DNA of 64,000 nt from Microvelia longipes (lineage: Eukaryota; Arthropoda; Insecta; Hemiptera; Veliidae). The notes beneath the pieces are model-generated. The model searched no databases. It worked only from the letters and a program-made list of their open reading frames with translations, and was not told where the DNA came from. The stretch is taken from positions 45,249,747-45,313,746 of the forward strand of contig JACMZG010001914.1 of the NCBI GenBank assembly GCA_018340805.1, in the 5' to 3' direction. Numbering within the stretch: position 1 is the stretch's first letter; each line of letters starts with the position of its first letter. Shown piece by piece: positions 13,699 through 25,198 of this stretch. A program made the translations under genes and the position numbers.

Positions 13699-15189
13699 TA
13701 AGCTTATTCAGCTCTAGTTATCGAGTTAACATTTGTTTAATAAAATCTACACATTATTTTAAAAAATTTTTGAAATCAACAAATAAATAATGCAATGAAT
13801 GAACATTGGTATTACTGTATCCCTTTAGATATAAGTATAGTAATATATTCTATAAATATATATTATTATTTATTATATTATATATTACACTATTTTGTTT
13901 CAAATACCGCTATGCTAGTATACCACTGTTGGTAGCCTAACAGGCAGTACGGATTAGGTGACTGAGGAAACGACCGGCAGTTTTAACAGACTGTTGGTGA
14001 TGTATTCAAAGAGTATTGCAGTATAATTTGTTATTATCCATGTGTTTGGTGTACAAGCATCAGCGAATCTGATTGGGTGAGGAAAAGGACCCAGGTACAC
14101 CGTACTCAATTTTTAAATCCTCTTTTTAATATTTATTGTATTTAATAGGATCATTTTTATTTTTATGAAATAATAAATTCTCATTATAATGAATAATACA
14201 CTTTTAATATAGGTATTAATAATACAAAGATTGATTTAGTTTGCGTATTACAACATGGTTGTTTATTTGTTTTGTATAATAAATTAACAGCTGGGAAAGC
14301 TGGCCTTAGCACTAGAATTTCTAAATGAATACTAATACGGTTATTACCAAGAGGGTTTAACTTGATCCATTTGTTTGTTCCGTAGCTGTGCCGTAGAAAA
14401 TAGTAAGCTCGTTGGTTATATAGGGTATGACTTGTGTATTTCTGTATCAAGTTTGCTACTATGTAATTGTAATGCTTTCTTAATTGATATATGTTGTAAT
14501 TCGCAAGCTAAAAATAATAAATAATTTCTATCTTGTAATTTTAAAGTTGTTTAACGGCTTGGAGTCTATTTATTAATCTAGATTTTAATGAGAACAAAAT
14601 GAAAAATAAAATTCAACCCCTCGTACTTAATTACTTGGGGATATTTTATCCAAAACTTGTGAAAATAATTATTTTTTGAAGTATTAAACTTAAAGAAAAG
14701 TATCTTTGAAAAATACAAAATTGTATTGAATGGCATGTACACTGTGTCGTAATTGTAAGATCAATGCCTGTGGAAATATTCCTCTAATTTTGACGTATCA
14801 GAATCTGAATGTGACTCATAGGGGTTCTTCAGTGTTGTCACAGCTCATAATACTATCGGTTTTGTATTAAAGGAGTGTTAAGGTGGCAACACTGAATATC
14901 GTTTATCCCCCTCTTACCCTATCATGTACATCGTAAACCCGGGCGTAGACACTTAAATTAAAATTTTTTGTACTTTATTATCCCACCATCAGTTTTTTCC
15001 CCTTTACTCTTTTACTGGAAATAAAGTTCTATATATATATGTATATATATAAAAAAAATAAAAATGATATATACTTATGTATGTGTAAAAGATTTTTTTG
15101 TATTATTAGAAACCCTGTAATTGTATTTAATGAAAAAAAATTGAAAAAACAAATAAAAAAAAGAGTAAAATTTTTTTATGTGTATTAAT
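13699..15189. other. Intergenic, repeat-rich, no gene recognised
   Basis: AT-rich sequence without a supported exon. A block at 14,859-14,922 (GTGTTAAGGTGGCAACACTG and flanks) recurs inside the Harbinger-type element near 15,921-15,980. The open minus frame at 14,184-14,450 has no recognisable motif. Confidence 0.4.
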
Positions 15190-15863
15190 TTTAGAACCCT
15201 TTTTTTAATCAATTCTCCTTGTGCTCCTGGTTCCAAAATGTAGATTCTGATCAACTTTATTCGCCTGGTTTCCATAATTTCTAGGCTTTAGCTTCCTCTC
15301 AATATCCTACTCTGTTAATCGTGGAGCTTATTTAGGTTTGCATTTTCTTTTATCAAGAGCAAATACTATTGAACCTAGGACTCTAAAGTGGGAAACTGTT
15401 GGTTTTTTATTTGGGTTGCATTTGATGGACATCTATTAGGAATATATTCAGATATTATTTCCGCTCATTAATTATTTGGTAAATTTGAGTGTAGTAATAC
15501 TCATCGAGTCATTTCGACTAACGTTCGATTTGCTCGCTCTGCAAGTCCATTTTGTTGTGGGGTGTATTCAACCGATATTTGGTGGATAATTCCTTTTTCA
15601 GTAAGATAGTTATTAAACTCCAAGTTACAGTTCTCAAGACCATTATCGGTCCTTAAGCATTTAATTTATTTATTGGTTTGGTTTTCAACAAGATTTTGAA
15701 ATTTTTTAATACAATTTAGTGCTTCTCTTTTATGTTTCATATAAAAAAAATGTTACAGGAGTAATCATCTATTAAAGGAATAAAGTACTTATTGCCTCCG
15801 ATCGAAGGTATATTAATTGTACAGAGGTCAGAATGAATCAGTTCTAAAATTGAATTTGCTTTA
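15190..15863 (-). pseudogene. Ty1/Copia retrotransposon fragment: integrase core and linker
   Basis: The minus strand reads, with stops and frame breaks, as a Copia integrase. From about 15,850 downward it shows ELIHSDLC, GGNKYF and IDDYS (first catalytic Asp region), then near 15,660 LRTDNG (second Asp), then near 15,560 YTPQQNGLAERANRTLVE (catalytic Glu). A later stretch with GTRSTRR resembles the basic linker before the Copia reverse transcriptase. Internal stop codons and lost frame show it is dead. It continues on the far side of the Harbinger-type insertion at 17,011. Confidence 0.8.
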
Positions 15864-17010
15864 GGCCCGTATTCAAAGACGTTTCCTAACATTTTCCTAA
15901 CTCCTAACTTTTTCCAAAATGATCGGTTTTGTATTAAAGTGTTAAGGTGGCAACACTGAATATCGTTTATTCCCTCTTACAATACAAACTCCTAACATTT
16001 TCCTAACTCCTAACTTTCCTAACTCCTACTTTTCGCTAACATTCTCCTATCGTGTTTAAAAGTCTTTTAGAGGCTTCGCTTAATTTTATTTAGTAAGAAC
16101 CTAAGGTAGTTAAGTCAAAAAGTGATACCATTGTAAGTAACGTAATATATCGCAAAATATCAATTTTATTACCTGGATTTACGACACACTTTGTCATAAA
16201 CAACAATGCGGCCTTGCTTTGGCGAATGTTAAATAAATTAGAAACTTTATTTACATATGTTTTCAGTAAACAGTAGAGTTAAGACAAATACAATGTTCAA
16301 TTATTGTAACAGCTTTCATAAATAAAGCAGTATCAAGCGTTTCAAGTTTGAACGTGGACCAGGTTGTACGAATCCAAAGGTGTCTAAATGAAGACCTGTT
16401 AATCAGTGCAACACTGTTTTCATTTTGCTAAATCATTTACACAATTTTGTTTTTCGTATTTTGTCATCAAATTCATTTTTGTTTGTGTAAATTTTATTTG
16501 GTATAATAATGGCTGAATTATTCACACCGGACCAACTGAATTTCCTCTTTGAATCGATAGCCCGCCACAAACAGACCATAGAAAATAAAAAATCTGATTG
16601 TGTGCGGGCCGAAGAAAAGAAAAAGGCGGAGGTGTTAAAAGAATTTCAGGGTAAATTCCCTAATAGTAAGGTAAGTGGATTAATAGTAACTTATATTATG
16701 TAAATTTATGTAGATAGTTATTGATACGACAAAGTGTGTCGTAAATCCAGGTAATAAGTTAATAACATTGATATTTTGTGATATATTACGTTATTTACAA
16801 TGATATCACTTTTTGACTTAACTACCTTAGGTTCTTACTAAAAAAAATCATGCGAAGCCTCTAAATGACTTTTAAAACATGGGAACGATCATTTAAATTT
16901 CGTGGCTTAAAAACATTTTCCTTACCTAAACCTAAGGTGAGTGTTAGGAGAATGTTAGGAAAAAGTTAGGTGTTAGGAAAAAGTTAGGAAAACGTCTTTG
17001 AATACGGGCC
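15864..17010. mobile_element. PIF/Harbinger-type DNA transposon, non-autonomous
   Basis: The terminal inverted repeats start GGCCCGTATTCAAAGACG and are flanked by a 3-bp TTA duplication (15,861-15,863 and 17,011-17,013), the usual target of PIF/Harbinger elements. Subterminal inverted homology extends several hundred bases: CCTAAGGTAGTTAAGTC and GACACACTTTGTC on the left match their complements on the right. The left terminus is enlarged by a ~60-bp segment (15,921-15,980) that also occurs at 14.86 kb. Inside is a short Myb/SANT-like frame. No DDE transposase remains, so movement would need a partner element. Confidence 0.85.
16509..16703 (+). CDS. Myb/SANT-like DNA-binding protein fragment of the Harbinger element
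   Basis: The frame starts at ATG 16,509 and runs 64 residues. The first ~45 residues (FTPDQLNFLF..., HKQTIENKK, charged AEEKKKAEV, FQGKF) match the layout of the Myb/SANT-like proteins that Harbinger transposons encode beside their transposase. A donor-like GGTAAGTGG at 16,669-16,677 suggests that only the first exon is kept; the last residues are probably intron translation. Confidence 0.55.
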   Translation: MAELFTPDQLNFLFESIARHKQTIENKKSDCVRAEEKKKAEVLKEFQGKFPNSKVSGLIVTYIM

Positions 17011-17300
17011 TTAGATTTGGAGTGGCAACCATGACATTTTTACACGTTTGTACGTCATTATTGATGTCAAGACCAAGAAATAATTCTTTCGAATTTAGAG
17101 CTTTTTGATATCTGTTTGGTCTTTCAATTCAAGGAATCTGGCAATTGAAAGGCTCAACATCTCACCACGGCACTGTAGATGGCATTTGCCGAAGCCGGCA
17201 CTGCTTAAATTTAAAATTCTTGGAAAGACATTGGTGTTGATATTATAGTAGAAAATTCCACTGTACTGAAGTTATGTACACAATGAGATTTCCACGATCA
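17011..17300 (-). pseudogene. Copia fragment continued: gag-pre-integrase zinc-finger side
   Basis: The minus strand near 17,100-17,014 reads ELFLGLDINNDVQTC and then an ATPNL segment that joins the integrase fragment across the Harbinger insertion. The spacing fits the zinc-binding pre-integrase region that precedes a Copia integrase core. The upstream part decays into unreadable sequence by about 17.3 kb. Confidence 0.55.
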
Positions 17301-18578
17301 AATAAGCGTATAATAAGGTAAAATATATTATATATAAGATTAAAAAAGCAGTATAGTACTCCCAAAAAAGGGAGTAACTATCTAAAGAAGTGCCCATTTC
17401 ATCAGATTTCAGTTGGCAGCATTGTTAATTTCTCAGCATTAAACTGCTTTTAAAAATGGTATTAAACATTGCGTTCAAGTTAACTAATGGTGAATTGTTG
17501 TTCCCTTGGCTTGCCCTCGAGAATATATATTAAACATTTTGAGGGTTAACTACAAGTCAATAAAACATTACAAATAAAATAAAGCTAATTTTATATTTAC
17601 ATTTTTGTTTTACACAAAATTAGGCTGCTTAATTAATTTACATTTTTTAAACTCAGATAGATTACAAAAAGACATCATTTCAATTTTTAAGAATCATGAT
17701 ATTGTATATATATATATATATATATATACACTCATCAACAACAGTAATATCTATCTTCCCTTGTCATTTTATTTATATGTGTGTTTATATGTATGCATAC
17801 AATATATATATATTTTCTTTTTATTCCTTTCAATTTTATTGTATCTACTGTAAAATTTTTATTTTATCTTCCTCGTGTTTTTTCATTTTATATATTTATT
17901 CAAGTTTACTCATATCATTTACTTCTCTATTTCATTATATCCTTTAATCATTTCTATATTTTTATTTAATTATACCCCCTATTCCCGCCTTTCTTTTATT
18001 TTATTTTCTCTTTTTCTTATTTCTACTTCATGATTTTTTTTTGTTTATGTATGATAGGGTATTTATTGAATGTCTTTTATTTATATTGGTATCTGGTGTC
18101 AATTTATTGCATGTTTTTGTAGTATGGTTCCGACCAAGTCTACTTCTGTATATGTCCGGTACTGAGCTGTATAGTACACATTTTTCCCATTGGTCCTATC
18201 CTTACACTGTCAACACCACTCCTAACTCGTATCCTGTATACCCTTTCTCTTCTTTACTGCCTCCAGTCTCTCCTCATCTGTCAAAGAACGCTACGTCTTT
18301 TTGAAGTAGGGGGGTGGGGTCATAGAAACAGTTATTATGTTTAGTTGACCTAAAATTGTTATAAGTTTTGCAATTATAGCCAACATTTCATATTTATTTG
18401 CAAATGAAATATTTGTTAATTATTTATTTGCAAGTGAAATAAATATCAAATTTGTTAATTCATTTAGTCTATTTACACTTTTTCTATTGGAAGATAGTTT
18501 TTCTCTTTTCAACTAGATTAGTTGCCTAAGCTAGATAGATATGGATGGAGATAGCTCTTCCCTTGTGGATATTGCTAC
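17301..18578. other. Intergenic; microsatellite and pyrimidine-rich tract
   Basis: This contains a (TA) tract at 17,705-17,727, then a T/C-rich stretch to about 18,310 whose overlapping open frames are low-complexity translations. It probably also includes the PRPF18 3' untranslated region and polyadenylation site (minus strand). No gene is seen. Confidence 0.5.
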
Positions 18579-18824
18579 CTAACTATTATTCTGTTTGGAG
18601 TATTCAACACATCTGGAGGGGTCGGTAGGAAAGTACTGCTGACACTTAGTCATGAGGCGCTTAAGGGCTTGGATGTACTTCCTCTGGGTCTCATCGTTCA
18701 GCACATGTGCCACGTTCTTGGAGAAGATCTTCTCTCTTCCAGTACGTGCGTGGATGCCGACCATTGTCACGCCAATAGGCCATGGAGCGTTGCCGATAGC
18801 CATCTGAAGGTAAGCATCACTCGC
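18579..18824 (-). CDS. PRPF18: PRPF18 exon 6 (residues 258-338), conserved loop and C-terminus
   Basis: It holds the most conserved part of the protein, from [17 protein letters not shown] through [19 protein letters not shown] to the C-terminal [11 protein letters not shown], and ends with a TAG stop. Confidence 0.97.
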   Translation of the reverse strand, partial: ASDAYLQMAIGNAPWPIGVTMVGIHARTGREKIFSKNVAHVLNDETQRKYIQALKRLMTKCQQYFPTDPSRCVEYSKQNNS

Positions 18825-19707
18825 CTGCAATACAAACAGTCATTGCATTGAACAGGAAACAAAGGTCCTCAACTAAAGAGAAAATATAGAGTAGAAATAA
18901 AGAGGAAATATCTGGAAGTTTAATAACTAATCAATTAAAAAGTGACATTCTTTTAGTTCAAACTAATTAGTTGTTACTTGTATGTAAATCCTTTTACTTA
19001 CAAATGATTGCCAGTACTTAATATTGCGTGTCAATGTTTGATTGATATGGAGCAGCCTGTGAGGCAGGCGATGCAAATTTGCTAAAAACATGGTAAAATC
19101 CATATAAAAAAAAAGAATACCAGAAAAAAATTTCTTTTCATTGAAGGGCCTATGGCTATTGCAGTTTTGGCCCTCCAGTTGCTTTGCGACCACAGAGTGG
19201 CCTCCAGGCCATGGAGCGGACTGAGGGCTAGCACCACATGAGGTTATGAACCAAAAGCCCATTTTAAAAAGAGGTTAAAGGTCTCTTATTAAATGTATTA
19301 ATAAAAAAATGTGTTTTGTTTTGTATTATATTGTATATGTCAATAAATAACCGGAACTATTTTTTTTAACAAATATATATTGGTACATGTGTAAAAAATT
19401 ATTAGACAACAATCTAATAGTGTAAACACTATTAGATCAATATTTGTGATTTCTTGAAATATTTAGGGTCGTTATAGAGGATTAATGAGATCACACATAT
19501 TTCATAAACAATAGGGTTCAGGACATTACCATGGTTGGTTATTTATTTATTAGGTTTAAATTCAATCTGAGAAAGCCTCCGAAAGTTATCATGAACCACA
19601 GAAATATCTAGGAACAAAAATCATGTACATAAATACACACACACATTTATTTATAAAGGAATCTCAAAGACAGTAATTATAAACATATAGGCTAAGAATG
19701 GAATATA

Positions 19708-19769
<62 letters not shown>

Positions 19770-22700
19770 ATTCTTGATTAGTGAGAATATATTCCCTTTC
19801 ACAAAATCAATCTCTAACATTTATTGTTGGAGGTTGACCCTACACCCCTCCATGACCCAGCTCATTTTTTTTAGAAAATTAACTAAAAAATGAATCCAAA
19901 GGGTTAGTATCAATACTAACACCCTGGAGTTAGGGTAGATACAAACCTTGATGTAATCTCTATCAAGAAGATGGTAGACGATCTGAGTGAGAGAGTCAGC
20001 GATATCCTCAGGTAGGGTGTGGTTGCGTAGCTTCCTCGTCAATGGCTTGAGATACTGCTGCGTCTGTGTAAACTTGGCCTGGGCCATTTTCCCCCGTGTC
20101 CCCATCTTTTCAGCTTGCTTCCTGTTGTTTAGCTCCTCTCCCCACATCCGCAATATCAACTACAATAGATATAATCAACAGGTCATACAATGAATTGCTC
20201 AGTCCAACCCATCCAGTCTAACCATATAGTGGAGGGACACACCTAAGCAGCAAAACTTGTTAACATTTTACATTGATCCTTATGTGCAGTTATCAAATTC
20301 CTTTCATATAATTCATGTCATAAACCGCTGGAACAATTTAGATGCACCAACATTAAATTCTTAATAATCAGGTGAAAACCTGGTCCAAAGACTTTAACAA
20401 ATGCTTTTTACTCCCCAGCAAATTAATTCCTGCAAGTTCTTATTTACAAATGTTTTATTGTAATTATTACCCAAATATGGTGATTTTGTCACTACTTTAG
20501 GTAACTTTGAAAAGTTAAATTAAAGCAGATTGATTGTTTTGAGAATCTGCATTGAATCTTAAGAAATTTGAAATTAAGAAAATTGATAGCATGTTTTGCT
20601 TTTATATGTTTTTAATATATTAATTATTATTTTTTAAAGCATGTTTTACTTGTAATTGGAAGAATTTATGTACTCCGTAATAAATTTTATTTGTATTTGT
20701 AAAATTTGATACTAATATCATCATAGTCCTGTCATTTTTCATCGAGCTATTGTTTGTAATGTAATATGTGAATTTTCATCATACAAATTTTGCTTACAGA
20801 AGAAGAAAAAGAAAGAAAGAAGAAAGAAAACTATTTAGTTGTAAATGACTTATATAAAAAAGGAACTTTTGTTTACAAAAATAAATGTATACCCCAGGGC
20901 ATCATTTACACTAAAGTCCTTTATTGTTTAATATATTATATAATATATTAAACAATAAAGGACTTTTGTGTAATTAACCTGTTTTTATTTATATATTTTT
21001 TTATAAGTCCACAAATAAGACACTTTTTAAAATGTTTTTGTTTATATTTTATTTAAAACTTTTCTTATGTGATTCCAAATGTTGCTTACAAAGTTGTTTG
21101 GATGTCGGAAGTTGAGAGGGAATGGGAAGAGTTGATTAAAATAAAGTATTAAATAAAATAATAAAATAAAATATTGTCTGAAACACATAAAAATATTGTG
21201 CGAAAAAAGTGATAGGGAAAATTTGAGGTGCCTTTGAAACACATTTTGGGGAAACTCCCAGATCCGACTCTTACCATGACAACTATCCTATAAGCAAATT
21301 ATATCTAAAGTACATTTAATAGAAGTAATTGAGTTTGTAGATTTTAATAAATTTTTGAGTAATATCATAAAAATATTATTATTTAAAGTTACTATGTAAT
21401 TTATTATTGCAAAAGTATTAATTACTTATTGACGCACATTTAAAAGAAACAAAAACAAGATATCAATAATGACAATAGTGCCAACTTAATATTTTTTATA
21501 AGAGGGATTAGTTTTGACATTTTTGGAGTAAATTTTGAAATTTTAAAATCAATATCCGGCAGTTTTTGTGAACCACTTGCTCACTTGATAAATGTGTGTT
21601 TTAGTGAGGGGGTTTTCCCAAATTTATTAAAAATAGCTCGAGTCATTCCAATTTATAAAAAGGGTAGCAAAGATGAGTTTGCAAATTACAGGCCCATATC
21701 CCTTATCCCTGCCTTGGCTAAAATTATTGAAATATGCGTTAAAAATAGGTTGGTGGAGTACTTTGAAACCAATAAATTATTCTATGAACACCAATATGGC
21801 TTTAGAAAAGGTTTAAGTACAATCAAGGCTGTTACGAGATTTGTAAACATCTGTTAAGAAAATTACGATCTTCAAGAAAAAGTTTTAGCATATTTTTTTT
21901 TATTTCTCTAAAGCCTTTGATGGAGTACAGCTAGAGATTCTGCGCATAAAACTAATTTTTTATGGGCTTGATGAAAAATCAGTTAATTTTATTTATTTCT
22001 TATTTAAAAGGGCTGGAGACAGTACATTGATTTGGGTGGTATTCTCTAATTTTCTGGAAATAAAACATGGCGTAAGACAAGGTTCAGTTTTAGGTCCTAT
22101 TTTATTTTTAATTTTCATAAATGACCTGCCTTACGCGATGCGGTTACTAGTGGCAGCTGCTTTTCTTTTTGCCGATGATTACGGAGTGGTTTTATCATCC
22201 AAAGTACTATCTGACTTGCAGCAAGTACAGTCCCTAGCCTTAGGTGTTCTTACAGATTGGTGTAATGCAAATAAGGTTAAATTAAATAATGACAAAACTG
22301 TAAGTTTACTGTTTAATTTTAAAGCTACTAATTTGTGTTCATTTAAATTCCTAGGGGTTCATTTAGACAATAAATTATCCTGGGAGCCCCACTTAGATTT
22401 TTTGGCTAAAAAGCTAAGTACAAGCATTTATATGCTGAGAAAAGCCTCTACGTCTGTTTCTAGTAATTCATTAAAAATAGTTTATTTTGCCCATTTTCAC
22501 TCGTTACTATCGTATGGCACCACGATATGGGCCATGCCCCAAGTGTTGACAGAATTTTATATTGCAAAAAAGGGCAATCAGAATATTATATAACCTACCT
22601 AATAAAACATCTTGTCGAAAATATTTTAAGAATTTTCACTCTTTACTCTCTGTATTGTTCAATTGCTCGTATTCATTCACAGTATTCAATCAAGCTTAAC

Positions 22701-25124
22701 AGTGGTAGAAAATATTCATTCTTATTTTACTAGACAAAATAATTTGTTTGTTACCAAAATGTAGACTTGAAAAAACAGTGAGGTATAATTCTGTTCAGGC
22801 TGGCCTTCTACTTTATAATTTATCCCCTTTAAAAAAGAGGGTTAGATGAAAAGAAATTTACTGGGTATATAAGAGAATAATTATTAGACAACCCTCTGTA
22901 TAATATAGTGGAATTTAAAAAAATTGATTATTAACACTTTTATCACTTTTATGTATTTTGACAATTAACTTTGTGCAATGAATTGTATTTGTTAAATAAA
23001 GCTTATTTACTTTACTTTACTTAATAGTTAAGTGGTTAACAGAGGGAAGAAAGGTTAGTTATAGTAAGAGCAGACTGGGTACCTGAATGAACAGCATGAT
23101 AAGCTCCATGTCATCCTTGATATTGCGGTTAGGTTTCTTGGAAATTTCCATGATTTCTTCCATGGTGATTTGCTTCTCAGGTTCTTTTTCTACAACACTT
23201 GAGTTGTCTCCTTGCTCGGTGGATTTGATAAGCTCGTCTAGATAAGCCTGGTCCACTTTTTCCATAGCTTCCTGGAAGTCGTTCCTCAGACCCTGCAATG
23301 TCATTTTATGTCAAAGGAATAACACTTTTTTAACAAGCTCCAAGATGAGACAAAAAAACCCCCTACTGGATTAGTAATATAAACTTACCATACCATATAT
23401 CCAATTAAGTAATTTTGCTTAAACAAGATATTGTGCACTCCTTACGTGGTGAGTTCTACGTACAGTTTTATTTCCTCCCAATGTAAATGCCATTTTCATC
23501 TTTAGATGTAAAAAAGTAATGTCAACCCAGAGGTTTTAAGAAAATTGTTTAAATCACTAAGTAATTTATTTTAGAACTAAAAGGCAAAAATATACAAATC
23601 AAGAAACAAAATTTTTAACTTTAACCCGTGTAAAATAGTCTGAAGAGAAATTTACAAGCTGGGAGAATTCTCTCAGAAATGTGAGCTGCTTTGCTCAGCT
23701 GATGATTTTGATTTAAATCAATCAAAACTAGGGGTTCCTCTTAAAAAAAAGAAACCATGAAAAATATTTGTTGTGTTTATTATTATCTTGTTTACACTAA
23801 CTCAGCTGATTAAGTTCTTGTCTCCATGACAACATAAAAGTGTTTGTTAAATGTTCTGTTTTATAGATATTATTTTATTCTGTTAAGAATATACTGATTG
23901 TGTTGTGTTCCCTATATGTTTTAATTATTAGTTACAACAATATTTCCTCTCAGACGCCCCACACTTCATTAGAGTGCTTGTTTCATTAGACTAACCTTGT
24001 TTATCTCTGGTTCCAATATCTCAAGTTTCCTAAGTCGTTTGAAAGCCTGCTGGTGGGTCTCTGCAAACAGGAGGACGGGCTGGCCTCTCTCCCTCAGCCT
24101 CTTAACCACTTCTTTCCTCGGAAGCAGTGTGTCATCAAACTCTTCTTCCTTAGCATTACCTGACATCACAACATATCCCATCCAAATATATCAGTTTGGT
24201 TTATATTAAAAAAATTCTAGAGGGGCAAATTCCTATGGAATGCTTCCTTGCTCCAATCCAGTCCATGCTCGAGTTCTCAGTTATGCTTCATAGTCGCAAC
24301 AGTAACACTTCACTCACTTGTCAATGTTCCTGGATTTTTCAAATTGAATGTACTAAAAAAGTTTTAATATTAGCATGAACTAAGCTTTGTACGACATGCA
24401 ATAAAGTAAATCAAAAGCATACGTTTGATTAACATATTGAATAAAAATCCGCATTTCCTCTGAGAAAATTATATAAACAAGTAGATAAGTTACTGTTCCA
24501 ACTATAAAGAATAAACTGAAATCCTGAACATTAAAAAACTGAAATTAACTTAACTGAAATCCTTACATAATTATGGTATTTATTATTACTATTCTAATTT
24601 TTAATAGTTTGTACTTAATTTTTTTTGCACTCCTTATTTTATTAAAATAAAATATTAATCGTTGATGCGTGCATACAAATCTTGGTTTTTTTATATTTTA
24701 TACTTTATTTTTTTGTATTGTATTGTATTATTTTATTTATAATTTTAATATGTTTGTTATTACTGTAATGTAATTCTTTATTTATATTATTTTAAATAAT
24801 TTTATTCTTATTTTGTAATTGGGCTTTGCCCGTTGTTGTTATAAAAAAAAAAGGAGAATGAGGGTAGAGAATATGATGTGATGATGAAAAGTTCCAAGGT
24901 ACCCCATACCATTTTTTTCTTCTATTTTGTGAAACATCCTATATACAACAGTCGCTAGTGACTCACCTGAGTTGCTTGAGCTAGCTTTGTCCTCTTTCTC
25001 GTCACTGTCTCTCCCATACTTGCTTAAGTATTCTTCCCTCTCAAGTTTATTCAGGTCTCCTCTTTTAAAATATTTCTTTGCAGGAGCCTGAAACATAATA
25101 TACAGCCACAGTTTTACCTTAGAA

Positions 25125-25198
<74 letters not shown>

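Larger units (their letters stand above)
21520..23030 (+). mobile_element. Non-LTR retrotransposon fragment (CR1/Jockey type), 5'-truncated
   Basis: The plus strand encodes a broken reverse transcriptase lying antisense in PRPF18 intron 4. It begins inside the palm/fingers region and ends after a polymerase tail with a TTTAC repeat (about 23,005-23,025) in place of a plain poly(A). TTAAATAAAGCTT precedes the tail. There is no endonuclease domain, so it is a truncated, dead insertion. Confidence 0.85.

Noticed and set aside
17605..18304. Overlapping plus-strand frames with membrane-like composition
   Set aside because: They translate a TA microsatellite and a T/C-rich tract in several frames at once.
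23700..23740. CAGCTGATGATTTT as another hammerhead-like core
   Set aside because: CTGATGA is present, but no stem followed by GAAA comes after it.
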